Below, piece after piece: positions 25,518 through 32,747 of a DNA stretch of 42,703 nucleotides. The notes under the pieces were generated by a model. It was not told the origin of the DNA and made no database searches. It worked only from the letters and a program-made list of their open reading frames with translations. Every line of letters starts with the position of its first letter. Positions within the stretch are counted from its first letter, which is position 1. Position numbers and translations under genes: made by a program. Source of the DNA: Candidatus Latescibacterota bacterium (GTDB lineage Bacteria > Latescibacterota > UBA2968 > UBA8231); contig SICG01000017.1 of assembly GCA_009691525.1 (NCBI GenBank), positions 1 through 42,703 of the forward strand, in the 5' to 3' direction.

Positions 25518-26578
25518 GTAGTTTTTCTCTGCCGCCGCCGCACTGCCAGCGCCAATTCCTCCAGCACCGGCACGGTCCTCTCCCATGATATACAGGCGTC
25601 GGTGATGCTCTGCCCGTAGACCAGGGGCTGGCCCGCGACCTGGTCCTGACGCCCTTCCTTCAGGTGGCTCTCGATCATCACGCCGCACACTTCGTCGGCA
25701 CCCTCGGCCAGCTGCTCGGCAATGCTGCGGGCCACCAGGGCCTGCCGCGTGTAGTCCTTGTCGCTGTTGCCGTGGCTGCAGTCGATCATCAGCCGGTGCA
25801 GCAGGCCGGCCTGCTGCAGGGATTGGGACACGGAACGGACCGTCTGGAGGTCGAAGTTGGGGCCACTCTTGCCCCCGCGCAGGATCACGTGGCAACAGTC
25901 GTTGCCGGTGGTGGCCACAATGGCGGCAATGCCCTGTTTGGTCACCGAGAGGAAGTGGTGGGCATGGCGGGCCGCTTTCATCGCGTCGATGGCCACCTGC
26001 ACATTGCCGTCGGTGCCATTCTTGAAACCCACCGGCATGGAAAGACCAGAGGCCAGTTCGCGGTGCACCTGGCTTTCGGTGGTGCGCGCGCCGATGGCCC
26101 CCCACGAGACCAGATCGGCGATGAACTGCGGGGTAATGGTGTCGAGGAATTCGGCGCCGACGGGCAGGCCGCGTTCGGCCAGGTCCAGCAGCAGCCCCCG
26201 CCCCAGGCGCAGCCCCTGGTTGATGGCAAAGCTGCCGTCCAGGCGGGGGTCGTTGATCAGGCCCTTCCACCCCACGGTGGTGCGCGGTTTCTCGAAATAG
26301 ACGCGCATGAAGATCAACAGCTCGTCCCCCAGGCGCGCAGCACAGGTCTGCAGTTTCTCCCCGTATTCCAGAGCCGCGACCGGATCGTGGATGGAACAGG
26401 GCCCTACCACCACCAGCAGGCGCTGGTCCTCGCCCCGGAGGATGGCCGCTGCCTGGGGTCGGGCCTGGGCCACCGTGGCCGAGGCCTTTTCACTGAGGGG
26501 CAGTTCCTCCATCAGGATGGCCGGGGGAATGAGCGGCTTCAGCCCGGCAATACGCAGGTCATCGGTGTTCTGGAACAT
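25514..26578 (-). CDS. aroG: 3-deoxy-7-phosphoheptulonate synthase, class I (AroF/G/H type)
   Basis: 354 residues, the usual length for the type I-alpha enzyme, which condenses phosphoenolpyruvate and erythrose-4-phosphate at entry to the shikimate pathway. Conserved motifs include LVVVGPCSIHDPVAALEY, FMRVYFEKPRTTVGWKGLINDP, GFKNGTDGN, HVILRGGKSGPNF, LMIDCSHGNSDKDY and GVMIESHL. The metal-site Cys is in GPCS. Feedback sensitivity to Phe, Tyr or Trp cannot be read. Third gene of a minus-strand operon, 16 bases after the lipoprotein gene; GGAGA five bases before ATG. The paralogue symbol is provisional. Confidence 0.92.
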   Translation of the reverse strand: MFQNTDDLRIAGLKPLIPPAILMEELPLSEKASATVAQARPQAAAILRGEDQRLLVVVGPCSIHDPVAALEYGEKLQTCAARLGDELLIFMRVYFEKPRTTVGWKGLINDPRLDGSFAINQGLRLGRGLLLDLAERGLPVGAEFLDTITPQFIADLVSWGAIGARTTESQVHRELASGLSMPVGFKNGTDGNVQVAIDAMKAARHAHHFLSVTKQGIAAIVATTGNDCCHVILRGGKSGPNFDLQTVRSVSQSLQQAGLLHRLMIDCSHGNSDKDYTRQALVARSIAEQLAEGADEVCGVMIESHLKEGRQDQVAGQPLVYGQSITDACISWERTVPVLEELALAVRRRQRKTT

Positions 26579-26594
26579 CGCCGTCTCCGGGTAA

Positions 26595-27104
26595 CTAGAA
26601 GCCCAACTCAGCCCTCACCTGGTCTTTTTCGATGCGCAGTCCCTTGAGCCGGCGCCGGGACTGCCCTTCTTTCAGCTGATAGACGGGCAGGCTGTCCAGG
26701 TACGCGGCCACCAGCGGGCCCACCAGCTTTCCCACCTGCCGGCAGAGAACCTCGGGCACCTCGTCCAACTGAAAGCGCAACAACCTGGGTGCCACCAGCA
26801 CCAGCGCCCCACTCTTGGCCTGGTAGGCGATGCCGCTGTCCATCGCCACCTGGCCCTGGTACTCCACCCCTGCCATGCCCGCTTTCAGGGCCAGGCTCAG
26901 GCCCACCCGCTCCGAGGCCGGCTCCAGGGTCAGAACCGGGGAACTCAGGTTCACGTCAAAGAGCAATACCCGGGTCTTGAAGGGAAAGCGGGTCTCGAGC
27001 CGCCGCTGCAGTTCCCGCTGGGGAACCGTCACGCCCAGGCGCATGGGGCCGGCGCAGCCGGCCAGGACCACCAGAAACCAGCACCAGGCAGGGAGTCGTC
27101 GCAT
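26595..27104 (-). CDS. DUF1439/YceB-like lipoprotein
   Basis: 169 residues. Lipobox VLAGC (Cys at 17) after a short hydrophobic signal. The mature protein is a lipid-binding-like fold with a VPQRELQRRLETRFPF start, a VNLSSPVLTLEPASERVGLSL beta region, and the YQGQ and RIYYQA-like sheets of DUF1439 family lipoproteins such as YceB. Likely anchored in the outer membrane. Its ATG lies one base after the amidohydrolase stop (TGAGATG), so translation is coupled. Confidence 0.65.
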   Translation of the reverse strand: MRRLPAWCWFLVVLAGCAGPMRLGVTVPQRELQRRLETRFPFKTRVLLFDVNLSSPVLTLEPASERVGLSLALKAGMAGVEYQGQVAMDSGIAYQAKSGALVLVAPRLLRFQLDEVPEVLCRQVGKLVGPLVAAYLDSLPVYQLKEGQSRRRLKGLRIEKDQVRAELGF

Positions 27105-27105
27105 C

Positions 27106-28326
27106 TCAGGTTCCCGGTTTCCAGCCTAGCGCGGCAAAGTCCTTGCCGGTGAGGGCTCTGATCTGCCTGGCTTTCACCCGCGCCTCCGCCAATTCAGCGT
27201 GCAAATCATCGGGCCAGTACACCCGGCCCTCCCGCACGGTCAGCACCGGGTCGATGCGGTGTCGGCCCTGTTCGCACTGGCCGTGTACGTCCATAAAGGA
27301 AAACTCCCCCTCCCGCACCACAAAAGCCGCCAGGTCCGCCACTCGCCCCACCTGCAGGCTGCCCAGGTCTGCACTGCGGCCGATGGCTGCGGCCGGACTG
27401 CTGGTGGTCTGCCGCACGATCTCCTCCAGAGGAATGCCCAGGTTGAGCAGTTTGGAAGCGGTCTCGGGCAGGCTGAATACCGTGGAATCGAGACTGTGGG
27501 CATGCCAGTCCGTGCTGATGGCATCGGAGGCGAAACCCTGGGCCAGGGCCTCTTTGGCCACCGAGTACCGGAAGCTGCCCCCGCCGTGGCCCAGGTCGAA
27601 GACCACCCCCCGGTCCCGAGCCTGGTGTACCTGGTCGAGCACCTTGCCGTCTTCGCCGAGGATACCACCCCCGTGGCCCTGGTAACAATGGGTGATGATG
27701 TCCCCCCCCCGCATCAGGTCGAGGATCTGGGGCAGCGGTGGGCCGGCTCCGATATGGACCATGACCGGCACCTGGGCGAATTCGGCGGCCTTCACCGCCA
27801 GGCGCAAGGGTTCCACGCCGTTGGGCCCGATCTGGGCGGCCCCCTGCCGTACCTTGACCCCCACACACACCTCGCTCCAGTGGTGGATCACAAAGGCGGT
27901 GCACTCGGGATCGGCGTAGCGCAGATCCTCCATCTCCCCCAGGGGACCATAGGTCAGACCGATGCCGCTGATATGCACAAAGGCCAGCATGCGGGTGCGC
28001 GAGCGGGCGGCGACGTGGTCGTGAAAACCAATGAAGTTGGCCCAGCCCACGGAGCCGGCATCGACGATGGTGGTCACCCCCGTGGCCAGGCACAGGGCAT
28101 CGGCCTGGATGCCCCAGGTGGTGGCCCCCGGATAGATGTGGGCGTGGATATCGATCCAACCGGGGGTGAGGATGCGGCCGCTCAGGTCGAGGCGCTGGCG
28201 GGCCGGGCCCTCAATGCGGGACTCGATGGCCGCGATTTTACCCTGAGCGATGGCCACCTCCCGCATCCCGTTGATACCCTGCACCGGGTCGATGACCGTG
28301 GCCCCTGAGAGGATCAGATCGTACAT
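27106..28326 (-). CDS. Amidohydrolase/deacetylase-family metallohydrolase (COG3964-like)
   Basis: 406 residues. The composite domain opens with DLILSGATVIDPVQGINGMREVAI. The barrel has HxH in WIDIHAHIYPG, a bridging lysine in CVGVKVRQGA, histidines in VMVHIGAGPP and IITHCYQGH, and the aspartate in ISTDWHAHS. This matches the amidohydrolase/deacetylase group near dihydroorotase, some of which hydrolyse N-acetyl-D-amino acids or acetyl-mandelate. Substrate unproved. GGGAGA precedes the ATG. Head of the operon with the lipoprotein and DAHP synthase. Confidence 0.82.
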   Translation of the reverse strand: MYDLILSGATVIDPVQGINGMREVAIAQGKIAAIESRIEGPARQRLDLSGRILTPGWIDIHAHIYPGATTWGIQADALCLATGVTTIVDAGSVGWANFIGFHDHVAARSRTRMLAFVHISGIGLTYGPLGEMEDLRYADPECTAFVIHHWSEVCVGVKVRQGAAQIGPNGVEPLRLAVKAAEFAQVPVMVHIGAGPPLPQILDLMRGGDIITHCYQGHGGGILGEDGKVLDQVHQARDRGVVFDLGHGGGSFRYSVAKEALAQGFASDAISTDWHAHSLDSTVFSLPETASKLLNLGIPLEEIVRQTTSSPAAAIGRSADLGSLQVGRVADLAAFVVREGEFSFMDVHGQCEQGRHRIDPVLTVREGRVYWPDDLHAELAEARVKARQIRALTGKDFAALGWKPGT

Positions 28327-28434
28327 GCCAGATCTCCCTTGACGTACTCCTGTGGTCCCCTGTTATTTGAACCTTTCGCCGGTCAAATCTACAACGGCGC
28401 ACCCCTTCAGTCCACTATCTCAATGAGGTCCTGC

Positions 28435-29445
28435 ATGGCTGGTTCACCCACCAATGTCCCGCCCGCCAGCGGCATTCGTGTGCCCCCCGAGGAGTTGCGG
28501 ACCCTGGTCGCCGCCCTATTTGAGCAAGCCGGCACCTCGCGCACCGACGCCGAGTTGATCGCCCACCTGCTGGTACTCACCGACCTGCGCGGGGTCTTCA
28601 GCCACGGCACCCAACAGACCCGCGGGTACGTCCGGATGATGTTGGAAGGCCGGGTCAATCCCCGTCCGGTGCTGCGCCCCATCAGCCAGACCGACACCAC
28701 CCAGGTGCTCGACGGCGACGGAGGCATGGGCCATTTCCCCTCTTACCACGGCACCCAGTGGGCCATCGCCCAGGCCAAAGAGCACGGGCTGGCGGCGCTG
28801 ACCACCCGCAATCATTTTCACTTTGGGGCGGCCAGCAAGTACTCGCGTATGGCCCTCGATCACGACCTCATTGGCCTCGCGATTTCCTCACACCGCTATC
28901 TCCCAGATCCCAACGCCCCGGTGCTCTTCGCCGGCGGAGGCTCGCCGATGAGCATCGCCATCCCCGCCGGGACGCAGCCCCCCCTGGTCCTCGACATGGG
29001 CGCCTACTTCCTGCCCTACACCGAGGAACTCTTCCAGCAGTTTCCGGCCACCTTTTTCAAGGGCCTGGGCCTGGCCGCCTTGTTCCAGGCCCTGGGCGGC
29101 ATCCTGGCCGGCATCTACAAACCCGAGGTCCAGGCCCCCCTCTCCAAATGGGAGTCGAATCAGGGTGCCTTCATCGTCCTCTTCGACGTGAAGCGCTTCA
29201 TGCCGGTGGACGAATTCAAAAAGGAGATGGACCGCTATATCGGCGACGCCCGCCGCATGAAACCCCTGCCTGGGTATGAGCGGGCCGAACTACCGGGCGG
29301 CCTGGAGCAGCAGCGCCAGCAGGAATACACCCGCGAGGGCATCCCCATCAACGTCGAGCACCAGCAATCCCTCGAAGAAATCGCCGCGCAAATGGGCGTG
29401 GCCACCCCTTTTGCCCGCTACGCCCACACTCACTTTGGCGCCTGA
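28435..29445 (+). CDS. Ldh-family NAD(P)-dependent oxidoreductase (malate/L-lactate/sulfolactate type)
   Basis: 336 residues of the malate/L-sulfolactate dehydrogenase family (PF02615 fold). HGTQQTRGYVRMMLEGRVNP carries the conserved catalytic His, followed by VLDGDGGMGHFPSYHGTQWAI and the nucleotide-binding TTRNHFHFGAASKYSRMAL. Substrates in the family are 2-hydroxy or 2-keto acids, ureidoglycolate or imino acids. The ATG at 28435 has GAGG six bases upstream; the frame is open further back but lacks support. It precedes a 2-hydroxyacid dehydrogenase by nine bases, and is divergent from the amidohydrolase. The NPHPMAFP-like pocket motif is not obvious. Confidence 0.82.
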   Translation: MAGSPTNVPPASGIRVPPEELRTLVAALFEQAGTSRTDAELIAHLLVLTDLRGVFSHGTQQTRGYVRMMLEGRVNPRPVLRPISQTDTTQVLDGDGGMGHFPSYHGTQWAIAQAKEHGLAALTTRNHFHFGAASKYSRMALDHDLIGLAISSHRYLPDPNAPVLFAGGGSPMSIAIPAGTQPPLVLDMGAYFLPYTEELFQQFPATFFKGLGLAALFQALGGILAGIYKPEVQAPLSKWESNQGAFIVLFDVKRFMPVDEFKKEMDRYIGDARRMKPLPGYERAELPGGLEQQRQQEYTREGIPINVEHQQSLEEIAAQMGVATPFARYAHTHFGA

Positions 29446-29454
29446 GGAGAATCC

Positions 29455-30438
29455 ATGTCCAAAGCCCGCGTCTTCACCAGCTGCGAGATTGAGTTTGCCC
29501 ACGCCGCCCTCCAGCTGCTCGAAAAAGCCAACCTCGACTTGACGTACCGCCCGCCCCACCCAGGCTGGCCCGACGAGCAGACCCGCGCCAGCCTGCCGGG
29601 CATACACGCCCTGCTGGCCGGCAGCGAGCGTATTGCCGCCCACACCCTGGACCAGGCCGACAGTCTCAAGATCGTCGCCCGCAACGGGGTGGGCTTCGAC
29701 AAGGTGGATCTGGAGGAGTGTACCGCGCGGGGGATCATGGTCACCAACACCCCAGGGGCCATGGCCGACGCTGTGGCCGACCTGGCCTTTGCCCTGCTTT
29801 TGACCCTGGTGCGCCAGACCGCCGCTGGCGACCACCTCATCAAGGAGGGCGGCTACGAGGTGGCCATGGGCGAGGATCTGTCTGCCATGACCCTGGGGCT
29901 GGTGGGCTGCGGCCGCATCGGCGCCGAGGTGGTGCGCCGGGCCCTGGGCTTCAAAATGCGGGTGCTGGTCTGCGATCCTTGGGTGGCAGAGGCGCACCTG
30001 AAGGAGATGGGTGCCACCCCGGCCTCGCTGGAGGAGTTGCTCGCCCAGGCCGATGCCGTCACCCTGCACACCCCGCTCTCCCTCGAGAACCAAAATCTGG
30101 TGAACGCCCGCTTCCTGGCCGCCATGAAGCGGGGCAGTTACCTGATCAACACTGCGCGCGGGGGATTGGTGGACGAGCCGGCCCTGATCGCCGCCCTCAG
30201 GAGCGGTCAGCTAGCCGGGGCCGGCCTGGACTGCCAGGCCAGCGAACCGCCCACTGGGGTTTCGCTGGAATTGGTGCGCATGGAACAAGTAGTGGCCACC
30301 CCGCATGCGGGCTCCAAAACCCTGGCGGCCCGCAAACACATGGCCCTGATGGCCGCCCAGTCCATCGTCGACTGCCTGGAAGGCCGCGTCCCCGAGCACC
30401 TGGTAAACAGAGAGGTGTTAAAACGGTTGGGCCGCTGA
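29455..30438 (+). CDS. D-isomer-specific 2-hydroxyacid dehydrogenase (phosphoglycerate dehydrogenase-like)
   Basis: 327 residues. NAD-binding GLVGCGRIGAEV, then the catalytic triad in NTARGGLVDE (Arg), ASEPPTGV (Glu) and VATPHAGSKT (His). NGVGFDKVDLEECTARGI and VTNTPGAMADAVADLAFALLL are family signatures. No ACT regulatory domain, so this is not full-length SerA. Probable role: reduction or oxidation of a 2-hydroxy or 2-keto acid with the Ldh-family enzyme next to it. GAGGAG upstream supports the start. Confidence 0.88.
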   Translation: MSKARVFTSCEIEFAHAALQLLEKANLDLTYRPPHPGWPDEQTRASLPGIHALLAGSERIAAHTLDQADSLKIVARNGVGFDKVDLEECTARGIMVTNTPGAMADAVADLAFALLLTLVRQTAAGDHLIKEGGYEVAMGEDLSAMTLGLVGCGRIGAEVVRRALGFKMRVLVCDPWVAEAHLKEMGATPASLEELLAQADAVTLHTPLSLENQNLVNARFLAAMKRGSYLINTARGGLVDEPALIAALRSGQLAGAGLDCQASEPPTGVSLELVRMEQVVATPHAGSKTLAARKHMALMAAQSIVDCLEGRVPEHLVNREVLKRLGR

Positions 30439-30449
30439 CCAACTAGCGA

Positions 30450-31463
30450 TCAGCCGGCAGATAACTCGACGCGTCGGCCCGAACGAGAGGATTCCCGCAC
30501 CGCTTCGATGATCTCGAGGGTACCGTCGGCGCTGGCAGCGGTGGCGATAGGAGTAGTCCCGTCTAGGATGCAGGCGTGAAAGTGTTCGAGGGCCGGGGCA
30601 AAAGGCATGGTGCCGGTGTCAAAAGAGAAAATCTCTTCCTTATCACCCCGGTGCAACACGATCTGGCTGTGCTCGCCGGGGTGGTAGGGCTTGGGCACTT
30701 CAAGGTAGCCTTTTTCGCCAAATAACACCGCCCCCTGGCCTCCGGGCGCGTCGAAACCCGTCTGCAAAGTCGCAAAACGCTCACCGTCAAAGTTGAGCAG
30801 GATGCCCGCCCGGGTATCCACCCCGTAGTCCGGGTCCATACGGCAGGCGGCCTGCACTGAAAGAGGCTCGGCGCCAAAAGCGAAACGGGCAAAGGTGATG
30901 GGATAACAACCCACATCCATGAGGCTACCGCCGCCCAGTTCCTTGTTCATGCGGATATTGTCGGTGGGGCGGACCAGGGGGAAGGTCATCTGCGCCTGCA
31001 CTTGCACGAGGGGGCCGATGGCGCCCTCCTCCAGCAACTGGCGCAGCTTCAGGGTCTGGGGGTGGTAGAGGAAGACAAAGGCCTCGAAGAGCAGCACCCC
31101 CGCCTGCCGGCAGGCCTCCACCATCTGCCGGGCTTGGGCGGGGTTGAGGGCCAGGGGCTTTTCGCAAAAAACCTGTTTGCCGTGTCGGGCGGCCAGGGCT
31201 GTCCACTCGGCGTGCAGGGCATTGGGCAGCGGATTGTACACCGCGTCGATCTGGTCGCTGGCCAGCAGGCTGGCGTAGTCGCCGAAGATCAACGGAATGT
31301 CGTGCTGTCGGGCGAAGAGCGCTCCCTTCTCCTGACTGCGGCTGGCCACGGCCATCAATTGGCCTCTCTGGGTCTGCCTGAGGGCGGGGATAAAGGCCCG
31401 CGCGGCAATCGCCGCAGTGCTGAGGATGCCCCAGCGGACCACTTTATCGGCCATATCGGCCAT
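30450..31463 (-). CDS. Gfo/Idh/MocA family oxidoreductase
   Basis: 337 residues. The Rossmann domain starts VRWGILSTAAIAARAFIPALRQ, with VFCEKPLALNP (the EKP signature, about residue 95) and YNPLPNALHAEW. The C-terminal domain has GGGSLMDVGCYPI, whose histidine position (usually D-x-G-x-H) reads GCYP, as in the subgroup near dimeric dihydrodiol dehydrogenase. These enzymes oxidise sugars, inositols or similar polyols with NAD(P). I start at ATG 31461-31463, preceded by GAGGAG; a TTG five codons upstream is weaker. Convergent with the hydroxyacid dehydrogenase (11 bases between stops). Confidence 0.88.
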   Translation of the reverse strand: MADMADKVVRWGILSTAAIAARAFIPALRQTQRGQLMAVASRSQEKGALFARQHDIPLIFGDYASLLASDQIDAVYNPLPNALHAEWTALAARHGKQVFCEKPLALNPAQARQMVEACRQAGVLLFEAFVFLYHPQTLKLRQLLEEGAIGPLVQVQAQMTFPLVRPTDNIRMNKELGGGSLMDVGCYPITFARFAFGAEPLSVQAACRMDPDYGVDTRAGILLNFDGERFATLQTGFDAPGGQGAVLFGEKGYLEVPKPYHPGEHSQIVLHRGDKEEIFSFDTGTMPFAPALEHFHACILDGTTPIATAASADGTLEIIEAVRESSRSGRRVELSAG

Positions 31464-31538
31464 AGCAGTACTCCTCAATCGACGTTGGCGCAGCCGAGCA
31501 CCTAATCAGAGGCGCTCAAAGACCTCAGGAAGTAATCC

Positions 31539-32309
31539 TCAGGCCGAATGCCCGTCCCTGGGCATGAAGAATTCGTACCGCGAAGGATCGGTGTACCCTT
31601 CGATGGGGGCGGGCACGATGCCGGGGCTGTTGAGGGCGGCCTGCACGATGCTCTTGTTGAAGGAGTGCACATTGCCGTGGGCCAGGTACTCCTCCACCGG
31701 CATCCACAGGCAGTGCTCAATCTCCTCCTCCTGCATCGAGATCTCTGCACTGAGGGGGTGCAACCGGCAAACGAAGTAGATGTCGGACTTCCCGTAGCGG
31801 TACCCGTGCCAGTGGCGGAAGCAGACCAGGGCATCGAACTGGGTTTGCACCCCGGTCTCCTCCAGCACCTCGCGGATCACCCCCTCCACCAGGTGTTCAC
31901 CCTCGTGCAGGGCCCCCCCGGGCAGCTTGAAACGGGGCGGGTTGGTGCTGGACTGGTGGTACTTCTCGCTGACCACCAGCAGTTCCCTGCGGTCGTTGAA
32001 CACCACCCCGCCAGCGCCGATATAGTGCGAGGCGTGGCGCGGGACAAAGGCGCCCTCCTGCAGCCGGCAGATGAGCATCAGGTAGTCTTCGCCACTATGG
32101 TGGAAGACGAATCCCGCCTCCGCGGCGACGGGGATGAGCCGCACTTTGGCGATGGGGACCTCCAACCACACCACCTTGAGGCCCAGTGCACGCCACCCGT
32201 CCAGCGAGTGGTAGAGCTGAGAGGAGAAAACCTCCGGATCGGGGTTGAGCGCCTCTGGCTTGACCACGGTGCCGCCGAAGGGATTGTCGGTTGATTCCAT
32301 CCGTTCCAT
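31539..32309 (-). CDS. Nudix hydrolase with NUDT6-like pre-Nudix domain
   Basis: 256 residues. The Nudix box GGALHEGEHLVEGVI-REVLEETGV (131-154) fits G-x5-E-x7-REUXEEXGU exactly. Before it, residues 27-90 hold LYHSLDGWRALGLKVVWLEVPIAK...FVFHHSG, the pre-Nudix domain known from NUDT6/antisense-bFGF proteins. Nudix enzymes hydrolyse nucleoside diphosphates linked to another group; the substrate here is unknown. The ATG at 32307-32309 follows AGGAAG; the frame is open upstream to 32435 without clear ribosome site. Divergent from the small protein at 32453 with a 143-base gap. Confidence 0.83.
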   Translation of the reverse strand: MERMESTDNPFGGTVVKPEALNPDPEVFSSQLYHSLDGWRALGLKVVWLEVPIAKVRLIPVAAEAGFVFHHSGEDYLMLICRLQEGAFVPRHASHYIGAGGVVFNDRRELLVVSEKYHQSSTNPPRFKLPGGALHEGEHLVEGVIREVLEETGVQTQFDALVCFRHWHGYRYGKSDIYFVCRLHPLSAEISMQEEEIEHCLWMPVEEYLAHGNVHSFNKSIVQAALNSPGIVPAPIEGYTDPSRYEFFMPRDGHSA

Positions 32310-32452
32310 ACGCTTCCTATTGGTTGCAAAACAGCTTCTAGTCGCTCCAGAGATAGCAAAGGCGGCAACACCCGTCAAGGGCCGCCATTTGGCATTAAAC
32401 GCCCTTTTTCGGTATTTTCTATATTCATCCAGCATCCAGAAAGGAGTCGCAC

Positions 32453-32650
32453 ATGGCCTTTTCCTTTACCAATTCCCGCGGCAGTTCCTATATCCTGCAC
32501 GCCAGAACCACCACCTTGAAGAACGGCAACACCCAGACCATTTACTTTTTTGCCCGCGAAGCCAAGGATGGCGCGCTCGACAGCGTGCCCGAAGGCTACG
32601 AAATTTCCGAGAGCAAAAACGGCCTGCCGGTACTCAAGCGCAAGCAGTGA
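32453..32650 (+). CDS. Small conserved basic protein, function unknown
   Basis: A 65-residue protein with AAAGGAG six bases before its ATG. The pattern FTNSRGSSYILHAR... TIYFFAREAKDGALDSVPEGYEISESKNGLPVLKRK resembles a small protein family I have seen in diverse bacteria and archaea: a short beta-hairpin, an aromatic YFF strand, P-E-G-Y-E and a basic C-terminal K-R-K-Q. No membrane segment. Function not known. Stand-alone gene, followed by a GC-rich hairpin and the convergent glycosyltransferase. Confidence 0.7.
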   Translation: MAFSFTNSRGSSYILHARTTTLKNGNTQTIYFFAREAKDGALDSVPEGYEISESKNGLPVLKRKQ

Positions 32651-32665
32651 AGACCAGATGCCGTG

Positions 32666-32691
32666 GAGGGGGGCCGGCCCCGGTTCCCCTC
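32666..32691 (+). terminator. Terminator-like hairpin between convergent genes
   Basis: GAGGGG (32666-32671) pairs with CCCCTC (32686-32691), and the loop contains the palindrome GGGCCGGCCC. There is no T-tract, so an intrinsic terminator is uncertain. It sits 15 bases after the small-protein stop. Confidence 0.25.
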
Positions 32692-32747
32692 ACCCTTCCT
32701 CCAGTTCAACGCTGACCTACCGTCCCTCGCAGCCCAGTGGTGTTCCG

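Noticed and set aside
25664..26647. Plus-strand open frame of 327 codons opposite the DAHP synthase
   Set aside because: Codon composition is that of a third-position GC shadow; the minus-strand gene has clear, full family motifs.
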